Below are positions 37,636 to 46,117 of a stretch of 64,000 nt of DNA, in pieces. The number at the start of each line of letters is the position of its first letter. Within the stretch, counting starts at the first letter, position 1. The notes under the pieces were generated by a model. The model was given only the letters and a program-made list of their open reading frames with translations. It was not told where the DNA came from and made no database searches. A program made the translations under genes and the position numbers. The DNA lies in contig JADMKP010000007.1 in assembly GCA_015478775.1 (NCBI GenBank), positions 186,001 through 250,000 of the forward strand. Reading direction: 5' to 3'. This DNA comes from Fermentimonas sp. (GTDB lineage: Bacteria; Bacteroidota; Bacteroidia; Bacteroidales; Dysgonomonadaceae).

Positions 37636-38973
37636 ATGAGAAGTATAAAATATTATATAGTAAGTATTTTCGCAATAATCGGACTCCTCTCTTGTGAAGA
37701 AGAAGTGAGTGATATTAAGCAGGAAGGTAACCCATCGCTGGTAATTCAAAATCAATTCACTAATGTCCATTTTGGAGATAATCTTACATTTCATGCAATA
37801 GTAAATGATGATATTCCACTTTCAACCCTCACAGCTATACTTTACTTTGGTGAGGAGGAAGTAGAGAGAGTGGCTATCAGAACCAAAGAGAATGGTGAAT
37901 ATAGCGGTAACATTTCAGTACCTTTTCTAAAGGATATACCAGATGGAACAGCAACATTGGAGTTTGTTTTGGTAAATACAACTCTAAAAAGCACTGTTCA
38001 ATCGTTCGATATTTCAATAACTCGTGCACAGTATCCATATTTAATATTGGTAACAACAAACGGATCATACCCTATGGTACCAACCGGAGAGCCAAATGAA
38101 TATGCTGCAACAGAACCATTTCCATCTACAGAATTGCCAGCTTATATAGTAACACCAGTTGTAGACGAAAAGGGACGTGAGATTATGTTTGGATGGGAAT
38201 CAGGTGCAGTTACCAACGATGTTACTGAAAGCATTCCATTTGTAAGTCCCGTTGGTGGCACTTATTCAGTAACTTTCAATACACTGAATTATCAAGCTAC
38301 TCCATTCTTTGAAATCCTGCTTGATGGCAAAAAGATGACAATGGTAGATAAGGACAACTACGAAATAGACATTGATCTCAATAAAGACCAGGAGTTTATG
38401 ATAGAAGGACTAGGAGATATTGAAGATTGGTGGATAGATACTGATTACTTCACTGAAATTGAACCAGGCAAATACAGTTTTAATCCTATCACAGGTAAAT
38501 ATCGAGTAAGAGCGAACCTCAAACTCAAATATTTTAGAGTAGAAGTATTAGATGGCAATGCACCAGCAGTATTAAAAACAGATGGCACCGGTGCTATTTG
38601 GATAATTGGAGATCAGGTAGGGAAACCATCATTTACCGAAAACCATGTAGGTTGGAATACCTCCAACGCGTTATGTTTGGCACCTATAGGAAACAAGACC
38701 TATCAAATTACATTTATGGCTGGAGAATCAATAAATCCATCTGAAATCAACTTCAAATTCTTTTATCAAAAAGATTGGGGTGGTGAGTTTGGAAGCGATG
38801 CATTATCTAGCGAAAGTGATATTGTATTTGTTGGAGACGGTGAAAACGGTCGTGATAATGGTAACTTAGGAATTGTTTCAGGTACTACTTTAGAAGAGGG
38901 AGCAAGTTATATCTTTACTGTCGACTTATCTGCTGGAAACGACAATGCAGTATTAGAAGTAACTAAACAATAA
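37636..38973 (+). CDS. SusE/SusF-like surface glycan-binding lipoprotein (second of two)
   Basis: A 445-residue lipoprotein (lipobox 'IGLLSC', Cys 20). Same plan as the protein at 34714: Ig-like N-terminal domain ('VHFGDNLTFHAIVNDD' compare FNFGDTITLSVNIID), a middle domain starting 'YLILVTTNGSYPMVPTG' (compare LLYLVTENGTVVPLE), and a C-terminal beta domain ('AIWIIGDQVGKPS', 'GWNTSNALCLAPIG', 'FFYQKDWGGEFG') with exposed aromatics. It is the last gene of the PUL and is followed by a strong terminator. Two related binding proteins flanking one hydrolase suggest several binding modes for a single long polymer. Family by layout; no fine specificity can be read. Confidence 0.82.
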   Translation: MRSIKYYIVSIFAIIGLLSCEEEVSDIKQEGNPSLVIQNQFTNVHFGDNLTFHAIVNDDIPLSTLTAILYFGEEEVERVAIRTKENGEYSGNISVPFLKDIPDGTATLEFVLVNTTLKSTVQSFDISITRAQYPYLILVTTNGSYPMVPTGEPNEYAATEPFPSTELPAYIVTPVVDEKGREIMFGWESGAVTNDVTESIPFVSPVGGTYSVTFNTLNYQATPFFEILLDGKKMTMVDKDNYEIDIDLNKDQEFMIEGLGDIEDWWIDTDYFTEIEPGKYSFNPITGKYRVRANLKLKYFRVEVLDGNAPAVLKTDGTGAIWIIGDQVGKPSFTENHVGWNTSNALCLAPIGNKTYQITFMAGESINPSEINFKFFYQKDWGGEFGSDALSSESDIVFVGDGENGRDNGNLGIVSGTTLEEGASYIFTVDLSAGNDNAVLEVTKQ

Positions 38974-39000
38974 TTGTAAAGACATTATACATTAATAATT

Positions 39001-39044
39001 AAAAAAGCAGGGGGAAATTAATCTTTCCTCCTGCTTTTATTATT
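39001..39044. terminator. Bidirectional terminator closing the PUL and gdhA
   Basis: AGCAGGGGGAAA and TTTCCTCCTGCT pair over 12 bases with one G-T wobble around the loop TTAATC, extended by A/T pairs. TTTTATTATTTT follows on the plus strand and six T on the minus strand. It lies between convergent genes. Confidence 0.88.
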
Positions 39045-39064
39045 TTAGATAACTAGTATTTTTA

Positions 39065-40402
39065 TCAAACTACACCCTGTGCCATCATTGCATCGGCCAC
39101 TTTCATAAAACCTGCAATATTGGCTCCTTTAACATAGTTGACGTAATCACCATTTCTACCATAAGTAACACACTGTGCATGGATGTTGCTCATTATCTGA
39201 TGCAACCAACGATCCACCTCTTCTTTATCCCACGAAATATGCATTGCATTCTGAGTCATTTCTAAACCAGAACAAGCAACGCCACCGGCATTAACAGCTT
39301 TACCCGGTGCAAACAACATCTCGTTTTCTATAAAGAAATCAACTGCTTCTGCTGTGCAACCCATATTAGAGACCTCTGCAACAAGTATTACTCCATTACT
39401 TTTGAGGATCTTCGCATCTTCAAGATTCAATTCATTTTGAATTGCGCATGGTAAAGCAATATCAACTTTGCATTCCCATGGTTTCTTTCCCGGATAAAAC
39501 TTAGATCGAGGGTACTCATCTGCATAAGGGGCAACAATATCCTCACCCGAATTACGAAGCTCAAGCATAAATCCCAGCTTTTCTGGGGTGTTAATTCCTT
39601 CTTCATCATATATATAGCCATCGGGACCCGAAATAGCTACTACCTTTGCACCCAACTCATTTGCTTTTGTAACAGCACCCCATGCTACGTTTCCAAAACC
39701 AGATACTGCAATGGTTTTACCTCTCAGTGATATATGATACTCATCGCACATCTTTTCCACGAAATACAATGCACCGAAACCGGTAGCTTCGGGACGTAAA
39801 ACTGAACCACCAAATGACATTCCTTTGCCTGTAAACGTACCGGTGTGCTCTCTGGCAAGCTTTTTATACATTCCATACATATAACCCACCTCTCTTGCTC
39901 CAACGCCAATATCGCCTGCAGGCACATCTGTGTCAGGACCAATTACATTCCATAGCTCCATTACAAAAGCCTGGCAGAAACGCATAATCTCGGCCTGCGA
40001 TTTTCCTTTAGGGTTAAAATCCGAGCCACCCTTACCGCCACCCATTGGCAGTGATGTAAGTGCATTCTTAAATGTTTGCTCAAATCCTAAGAATTTAAGT
40101 GAAGATAACGATACAGAAGGATGAAAACGAATTCCACCTTTGTATGGGCCAATTGCTCCATTAAACTGTACACGATATCCAATATTTACATGAACCTTGC
40201 CAGTGTCGTCAACCCAAGGTACTCTAAAGGTATAAATACGGTCGGGCTCAACTATTCGCTCTACTATGCCCGCCTTTTCAAATTCTGGATGCTGATTATA
40301 AACCTCTTCTATTGAATCTAAAACCTCTCTCACAGCTTGTAAGAATTCAGATTCCCCTTGATGCCTTGCCTCAAGCTGTGACATTATGTTATTCACTTGC
40401 AT
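39065..40402 (-). CDS. gdhA: NADP-type glutamate dehydrogenase
   Basis: Converts 2-oxoglutarate and ammonium to glutamate. From the start at 40402 (MQVNNIMSQLE...) it has 445 residues, like other hexameric bacterial GDHs. Visible motifs: 'GPYKGGIRFHPSVSLS', 'LPMGGGKGGSDFNPKGKS' (catalytic lysine region), 'DTDVPAGDIGVGAREVGYM', and the dinucleotide turn 'AVSGFGNVAWG'. The track start at 40471 lies inside the TATCTTTG -7 box (40469-40476), so it must be upstream of transcription start; 40402 is preferred. It shares a terminator with the PUL and is divergent from trmB. A main entry point for nitrogen in Bacteroidales. Confidence 0.96.
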   Translation of the reverse strand: MQVNNIMSQLEARHQGESEFLQAVREVLDSIEEVYNQHPEFEKAGIVERIVEPDRIYTFRVPWVDDTGKVHVNIGYRVQFNGAIGPYKGGIRFHPSVSLSSLKFLGFEQTFKNALTSLPMGGGKGGSDFNPKGKSQAEIMRFCQAFVMELWNVIGPDTDVPAGDIGVGAREVGYMYGMYKKLAREHTGTFTGKGMSFGGSVLRPEATGFGALYFVEKMCDEYHISLRGKTIAVSGFGNVAWGAVTKANELGAKVVAISGPDGYIYDEEGINTPEKLGFMLELRNSGEDIVAPYADEYPRSKFYPGKKPWECKVDIALPCAIQNELNLEDAKILKSNGVILVAEVSNMGCTAEAVDFFIENEMLFAPGKAVNAGGVACSGLEMTQNAMHISWDKEEVDRWLHQIMSNIHAQCVTYGRNGDYVNYVKGANIAGFMKVADAMMAQGVV

Positions 40403-40468
40403 ATAATTAAATTTATTGATTTGGTATGTCTTATTTGGTCTTAAATAGATAATTGTTACGGTTATTAA

Positions 40469-40476
40469 CAAAGATA
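40469..40476 (-). promoter_or_regulatory. -7 box of gdhA
   Basis: TATCTTTG on the minus strand matches TAnnTTTG and stands 66 bases before the chosen ATG. It overlaps the upstream ATG used by the ORF track, which decides the start in favour of 40402. Confidence 0.6.
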
Positions 40477-40573
40477 GAGTTATTTTTTGAAATGGAGCAT
40501 AAAACCGATAGAAACATCTTTAATATTAAGGTTGTTTCATTAATTAAAGTTTCGCTTTTTAACGTTTAAATAT

Positions 40574-40581
40574 TACTTTTG
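40574..40581 (+). promoter_or_regulatory. -7 box of trmB and downstream genes
   Basis: TACTTTTG fits TAnnTTTG, about 70 bases before the trmB ATG at 40653. No clear -33 TTTG. Confidence 0.4.
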
Positions 40582-40652
40582 TTATGTACTTAATTCATTA
40601 TTGAGTTAAACAAAGTAAAGTCCTTTACTGTGATCATTTGAAAATTAAATTG

Positions 40653-41393
40653 ATGGCAAAGAACAAATTGGCCAAATTTGCCGAAATGGCTTCCTACGAT
40701 AATGTTTTCCATACGCCTTACGAGAAGTTGAGGGAAGAAGGGTTTTCTCTTAAAGGGAAATGGCACACCTATTTTAAAAACAACAATCCTATAATTTTAG
40801 AGCTTGGATGCGGCAAAGGAGAATATACCGTGGGGCTTGCACGCGATTTCCCTGAAAACAATTTTGTAGGTATCGATATTAAAGGTGCCAGAATATGGTC
40901 GGGGGCCACACAAGCTAGAACAGAAAAACTAAATAATGCAGCTTTTCTACGAACACATATAGAACTAATAAATAACTTTTTTTCTGAAGATGAAGTATCT
41001 GAAATATGGATTACATTCCCAGATCCTCAGATGAGAAAAGTCAATAAAAGGCTTACATCCACACGTTTCATGCAAGAGTATAGCAGAATCTTAAAGACAA
41101 ATGGAATAATTCATCTTAAAACAGATAGTAATTTTCTGTATGGCTATACCAAAGAAATGATTAAAACAAATAACCTAACGGTATTATTCGATACTCAAGA
41201 TCTGTATAATTCAAACCCCGAAGATAAGATTCTTGGTATACAAACTTTTTATGAACAACAGTGGCTCGAACGAGGTTTAAACATTAAGTATATCAAATTT
41301 ATATGTCCCAAAGATAAAGAATGGACGGAGTCGGAAGTAGAAATCGAAAAGGATGAATATAGAAGTTTTGGGCGCAATAGACGAACTGAATAA
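40653..41393 (+). CDS. trmB: tRNA (guanine-N7-)-methyltransferase TrmB
   Basis: Methylates G46 of tRNAs with S-adenosylmethionine. From the ATG at 40653 ([12 protein letters not shown]...) it has 246 residues; the TTG at 40638 in the track adds five residues that the family lacks. Motif I is '[15 protein letters not shown]', then '[14 protein letters not shown]', and the TrmB signature '[17 protein letters not shown]'. It is the first of a tight run trmB, mrp-like, NUDIX (gaps 8 and 6 bases). Cytoplasmic, intact. Confidence 0.93.
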   Translation: MAKNKLAKFAEMASYDNVFHTPYEKLREEGFSLKGKWHTYFKNNNPIILELGCGKGEYTVGLARDFPENNFVGIDIKGARIWSGATQARTEKLNNAAFLRTHIELINNFFSEDEVSEIWITFPDPQMRKVNKRLTSTRFMQEYSRILKTNGIIHLKTDSNFLYGYTKEMIKTNNLTVLFDTQDLYNSNPEDKILGIQTFYEQQWLERGLNIKYIKFICPKDKEWTESEVEIEKDEYRSFGRNRRTE

Positions 41394-41401
41394 TTATAAT
41401 T

Positions 41402-42508
41402 ATGGCAATATATCCACAGCTTATTATTGATGCACTTAAAAATGTGCGTTATCCTGGAACAGGTCAGGACATAGTCTCTGCAGGAATGTTAGCAGATGAT
41501 ATCAGAATTGATGGTATGAAGGTAAGCTTCTCGCTTATCACCGAAAAAGTGAATGACCCCTTTATAAGATCATTAGTAAAGATGGCCGAACAGGCAATCC
41601 TGTCATTAGATAAAGACATCGATATAATAGGAAACATTGAAATTAAATCGAGACAAGCACCAAGACCCGAACTACCTCAATTACTACCGGGTGTGAAGAA
41701 TATAATAGCTGTTGCTTCCGGAAAAGGAGGAGTTGGAAAAAGCACTGTATGTACTAATCTGGCAGTGGCTTTAGCGCAAAAGGGTTATAAAGTGGGACTA
41801 CTAGATGCCGATATCTTCGGACCTTCTGTTCCAAAGATGCTAAACGTGGAAAGCTCTGCGCCTGTCTTGGAGAAAAAGGATGGACGTGATCTTATTGTAC
41901 CAATTGAAAACTACGGCATTAAGATGCTCTCAATTGGCTTCTTTGTAAATAGAGATGACGCAGTTGTCTGGCGTGGAGCGATGGCAAGTAACGCATTAAA
42001 ACAGTTAATTGCTGATGCCGATTGGGGTGAATTAGATTATTTCCTTATCGACTTCCCCCCGGGTACAAGCGATATTCATTTGACACTCGTGCAAACTGTT
42101 CCTATAACTGGTGCTGTAATTGTAAGCACTCCTCAGGAGGTAGCGCTAGCAGATGCAAGAAAAGGAATTAGCATGTTTACAGGTGATAAGGTGAACGTTC
42201 CTATTCTTGGACTTGTAGAAAATATGGCATGGTTTACTCCTGCAGAACTACCGGAAAACAGATATTATATATTTGGAAAAGAAGGTTGTAAAAGACTTGC
42301 CGAGGAGCAGGGATACGAGTTGCTTGGTCAGATTCCCGTAGTTCAAAGCATTCGTGAAGGCGGAGATGATGGCACACCGGTGGCACTCAATAGCGACTCT
42401 GTAACAGGTATGGCATTTAGTGCACTTGCCGATAAGGTTATTGCCTCAGTTGACAAACGCAATAGTGAACTGCCTCAGTCTCATATTGTTGAAGTAAAGA
42501 AAAAATAA
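41402..42508 (+). CDS. Mrp/ApbC/NBP35-type P-loop ATPase, iron-sulphur cluster carrier
   Basis: A 368-residue protein: N-terminal MIP18/DUF59-like domain (about 1-80, 'IIDALKNVRYPGTGQDIVSAG' in part), then a ParA/MinD-like ATPase with deviant Walker A 'ASGKGGVGKSTV', 'GLLDADIFGPSVPKML' and 'DYFLIDFPPGTSD'. ApbC/Mrp proteins carry 4Fe-4S clusters to target enzymes. Here the region that holds CxxC in ApbC ('ENMSYF-CPxC' type) reads 'ENMAWFTPAELPENRYY', with no cysteines. This form is, to my knowledge, frequent in Bacteroidetes, so cluster binding by the usual pair cannot be assumed. Eight bases after trmB. Confidence 0.93.
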   Translation: MAIYPQLIIDALKNVRYPGTGQDIVSAGMLADDIRIDGMKVSFSLITEKVNDPFIRSLVKMAEQAILSLDKDIDIIGNIEIKSRQAPRPELPQLLPGVKNIIAVASGKGGVGKSTVCTNLAVALAQKGYKVGLLDADIFGPSVPKMLNVESSAPVLEKKDGRDLIVPIENYGIKMLSIGFFVNRDDAVVWRGAMASNALKQLIADADWGELDYFLIDFPPGTSDIHLTLVQTVPITGAVIVSTPQEVALADARKGISMFTGDKVNVPILGLVENMAWFTPAELPENRYYIFGKEGCKRLAEEQGYELLGQIPVVQSIREGGDDGTPVALNSDSVTGMAFSALADKVIASVDKRNSELPQSHIVEVKKK

Positions 42509-42514
42509 TACTCT

Positions 42515-43051
42515 ATGATACATCCTCTGAGTCATTTCAAATACTGTCCTAAGTGCGGGTCTTCTAACTTTAAAGAAAAAAACGACAAGTCCAAAAGCTG
42601 TTCTAATTGCGGCTTTAACTACTATTTCAACTCCTCAGCAGCAGTGGTTGCAGTAATAGAAAACAATAAAAGAGAAATATTAGTAGCACGTAGAGCAAAA
42701 GACCCTGCCATGGACACTTTCGACCTTCCCGGTGGTTTTATAGATATGTTTGAAACGGCTGAAGAGGCGGCTTACAGAGAAATTAAAGAAGAGACATGTT
42801 TAATTGTAAAAACAACAGAATATCTCTTTTCAATTCCCAACATTTATCTCTACTCGGACTTTGAAGTACACACTGTTGATATGTTCTTCAAATGCACAGT
42901 AGATGATTTTAGTGAATTAAAAGCTCAGGATGATGTTTCGGAACTGTTTTTTATTCCATTTACTGAACTTAATCCTTCAGATTTTGGTTTGATATCAGTA
43001 CGCAAGGGAGTTGAGAAACTACTTTCTCAAAATGAACACATAATTATTTAA
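42515..43051 (+). CDS. NUDIX hydrolase with N-terminal zinc ribbon
   Basis: A 178-residue protein starting with a zinc ribbon 'CPKCGSSNFKEKNDKSKSCS' plus NC, then a NUDIX domain with the box 'GGFIDMFETAEEAAYREIKE' followed by ETCL; the pattern GX5EX7REUXEEXGU is met except that its last Gly is Cys. It hydrolyses a nucleoside diphosphate linked to another moiety; zinc-ribbon members include NADH pyrophosphatase-like and ADP-ribose type enzymes. Substrate unknown. It lies 6 bases after the mrp-like gene, within the same operon. Confidence 0.9.
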   Translation: MIHPLSHFKYCPKCGSSNFKEKNDKSKSCSNCGFNYYFNSSAAVVAVIENNKREILVARRAKDPAMDTFDLPGGFIDMFETAEEAAYREIKEETCLIVKTTEYLFSIPNIYLYSDFEVHTVDMFFKCTVDDFSELKAQDDVSELFFIPFTELNPSDFGLISVRKGVEKLLSQNEHIII

Positions 43052-43084
43052 TCAAAAAAAAATATTCCATATATACTTAAACAC

Positions 43085-46072
43085 ATGAGAAAAATCATTT
43101 TAATAATTACACTTGCTATTATTACGCAAGTAACATTTGCTCAGAATACGGTATATAATACACAACCGGAACTTCTGTTTAATCAGGGAAAAGAGATGTT
43201 CCTTGGAGGTAATTGGAACGGTGCTGTAGATCTGTTACAAAAATTCTCTAAAGAGAGTAAAGACAAACAGCTAAAGGAAGAAGCAGAATATATGATTGCT
43301 GTTGCCTTTTTTCGTAAAGGAAACGTAAACAGTGATTTAAAAATGAAGGAGTTTCTTGAAAAATATCCTGAAACTGTTCACATCAATCAAATCAATTTTC
43401 TTATCGCTTCTCATTATTTCGATAATAAAGATTGGAGCAAAGCATTACTATGGTTTAATCTTGCCGACCTCGACTACCTAAAGGTTTCTGAACAAGAGGA
43501 TTATAGTTTCCGTACTGGTTATACTAATCTACAGTTGGCCAATTATGATGAAGCAAGAAGATATTTTGGTTTGCTTTCACAGAATAGTACTCAATATCGC
43601 GATGCTGGCAACTTCTATCTTGGTTATATCGACTATTCAAATGGTGATTACCAAAGTGCACTACAACGTTTCCAAAGTCTAAGAAATAATCCTGAATATG
43701 AAGAAGAAGTTGCTTTCTATACTGCACAAGCTACATTTTTTGAGGGCAGAATAGATGAAGCAATTAAGTTATCTGATGCATTCCTTAACAGATATCCACA
43801 TAGCCTACATGCAACAGAGTTGAATAGAGTGCTTGGAAATAGCTATTATCGTTTGGGACAACCCTCACGTGCTATTCCATATTACGAGAAATATATGTAC
43901 ATGGCAGATAAACCATTACGTGGAGATGCATACTTCATGGGTTTATCATATTTCGAGACAGCCAAATACAACGAAGCATTGCAAATGTTTCAGCAAGCAG
44001 TGGGTGTTTCTGACGAGCTATCGCAAAATGCTCAACTGCAATTAGGGCAAACATATCTGAAACTTAATCAAAAACAACAGGCTCAAATGGCATTTGAGGC
44101 GGCCTCACGCGACAATTACAGTCCGCAGGTTCGCGAAACTGCTATGTTCAACTATGCACTGTTATCGCACGAAACAAACTTCTCTGTTTTCAGTGAATCA
44201 ATTACTCTTTTTGAGAACTTCCTCAGAGAGTTTCCAAACTCACAATATAGAGATCAGGTAAATGATATACTTGCCGAGACTTTCCTTACTACCAAAGATT
44301 ACCGGGCAGCATTAAATGCAATAAACAGGATAAATAGTCCTGGCAACCGTATTCTCGAAGCTAAGCAGATGGTACTCTTTCAGCTTGGTGCACAAGATTT
44401 TATAAATGGAAATATGTCTGATGCCATACAAAACTTCAATAATAGTATAGGTATAGGAAACTTAAACCCGCAGGCACGCAACAGTTCATTATACTGGAGA
44501 GGTGAAACTTACTACAGAATGGGCAACTACACAAATGCAACCAACGATTTCAGACAGTTTACACAAAATGCTTCTTCAACAGACACAAACTGGTCGATGG
44601 GTTGGTATAACCTCGGTTACTCTCTTTTCAAACAGCAGCAATACGATCAGGCTGTTCCTGCTTTTCAACGATATATATCGGCAGAAACAGATCGCAAAAA
44701 AGCTGAATATGCCGATGCTTTAAATAGAATTGGCGACAGTTACTATTTTAATCGCAACTTCAATGAAGCTGAAAGATATTATTCGCAAGCAGCAGATGCA
44801 AATCCTTCGGCAGCCGACTATGCCGCGTATCAAAGAGCATTTGTATTGGGGCTTCAGCATAACTATCAGGGAAAGATAAATGCATTAGACAACCTGATGA
44901 GCAGATACCCAAGCTCTCAATATTTTGATGATGCTCTATATGAAAAAAGTCGTGCTTTAACAATGCTCAACAGAGAAAATGAAGCAATTGCTATTTTACA
45001 ACGACTACTCAACGATTTCCCAAGGAGCTCACTAGCAAGTCAGGGTGGAGTGCAGTTAGGTCAGCTTTATTACAATACCAACAACTTTCAACAAAGTATA
45101 AATGCTTATAAGACTGTGATATCCAACTTCCCCGGTTCTGATGATGCACGCAATGCGTTAGTGTCTATGGAAACTGTTTACAGGGATATGAACGACATTC
45201 AGTCTTATGTGGACTATGCCAATGCACTTCCTGGTGGATTACGCATTACTACATCAAAACAAGACTCTCTCACTTATCTTGCTGCCGAAAGCGCTTATAT
45301 GAGAGGAAATCGCACTGAAGCAGAATCTGCAATGACAAGATACTTGCAAACCTATCCAAATGGTGCATATAGTAGTGATGCTCACTATTATATGGCTGTA
45401 ATCTCAGATGAGAAAAACAATAAAGATCAGGCTCTATCGCATTTTCGTAGAGTTATAGATGCCGGAAACGTTAAATTCCTTGACAATGCTCTCATTTACA
45501 CTTCACAAACAGAGTATCAAAACGGAAATTACAGAGAGGCACTAGCCGATTACTCAAGATTGGCAAACTCGGCACGAAATGCTACTAACAAACAGCTTGG
45601 TCAAATGGGTGTAGTACGCACACAATCGCAATTGGACAACCATCACGAAGCCACAAGAGCTGCAACAGAACTGCTTGCCAACAGCAACCTTTCACCTGAA
45701 ACTATCACAGAAGCAAGGTATCTTCGTGGAAAAGCTTATCAGCAGGTGAATGAAATAGAAAGTGCAGTTGAAGACTTCCAGTTCATCGCCAACGACACTC
45801 GTAGTATTTATGGTGCTGAAGCTCAGTTTATTTTAGCAGATACATTTTACAAATGGAAATCATACGACAGAGCCGAGGCGCAAGTAAAGGAATTTATGCA
45901 AAAAGGCACTCCTCATCAGTATTGGATGGCTCGCTCAATGATTGTATTATCAGACACATATAAGGCCAAGGGCGATGAATTTCAGTCTAAGCAATACCTC
46001 GAGAGCTTAAAAAATAATTATAAAGGAGGCGAAGCTGATATTCAACAAATGATTAATGAAAGGTTAAACTAA
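43085..46072 (+). CDS. Large exported tetratricopeptide repeat protein
   Basis: A 995-residue protein with a signal peptide (cleavage after 'TQVTFAQ') and then TPR-like helix pairs along almost the whole length, for example 'LFNQGKEMFLGGNWNGAVDL', 'AELNRVLGNSYYRLGQPSRA' and 'ALNRIGDSYYFNRNFNEAER' (spacings of about 34-37 residues). No enzyme motif is visible. It probably works in the periplasm as a scaffold. The next gene is a TonB-receptor-like barrel (45 bases apart); the pairing of a large TPR protein with such a barrel is common in Bacteroidales, and the two likely act together in the envelope, but the role is not known to me. Confidence 0.85.
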   Translation: MRKIILIITLAIITQVTFAQNTVYNTQPELLFNQGKEMFLGGNWNGAVDLLQKFSKESKDKQLKEEAEYMIAVAFFRKGNVNSDLKMKEFLEKYPETVHINQINFLIASHYFDNKDWSKALLWFNLADLDYLKVSEQEDYSFRTGYTNLQLANYDEARRYFGLLSQNSTQYRDAGNFYLGYIDYSNGDYQSALQRFQSLRNNPEYEEEVAFYTAQATFFEGRIDEAIKLSDAFLNRYPHSLHATELNRVLGNSYYRLGQPSRAIPYYEKYMYMADKPLRGDAYFMGLSYFETAKYNEALQMFQQAVGVSDELSQNAQLQLGQTYLKLNQKQQAQMAFEAASRDNYSPQVRETAMFNYALLSHETNFSVFSESITLFENFLREFPNSQYRDQVNDILAETFLTTKDYRAALNAINRINSPGNRILEAKQMVLFQLGAQDFINGNMSDAIQNFNNSIGIGNLNPQARNSSLYWRGETYYRMGNYTNATNDFRQFTQNASSTDTNWSMGWYNLGYSLFKQQQYDQAVPAFQRYISAETDRKKAEYADALNRIGDSYYFNRNFNEAERYYSQAADANPSAADYAAYQRAFVLGLQHNYQGKINALDNLMSRYPSSQYFDDALYEKSRALTMLNRENEAIAILQRLLNDFPRSSLASQGGVQLGQLYYNTNNFQQSINAYKTVISNFPGSDDARNALVSMETVYRDMNDIQSYVDYANALPGGLRITTSKQDSLTYLAAESAYMRGNRTEAESAMTRYLQTYPNGAYSSDAHYYMAVISDEKNNKDQALSHFRRVIDAGNVKFLDNALIYTSQTEYQNGNYREALADYSRLANSARNATNKQLGQMGVVRTQSQLDNHHEATRAATELLANSNLSPETITEARYLRGKAYQQVNEIESAVEDFQFIANDTRSIYGAEAQFILADTFYKWKSYDRAEAQVKEFMQKGTPHQYWMARSMIVLSDTYKAKGDEFQSKQYLESLKNNYKGGEADIQQMINERLN

Positions 46073-46117
46073 ATCGACCATCAAAAATTAAAAAACTGAA
46101 AACTGAAATAACTAAAT

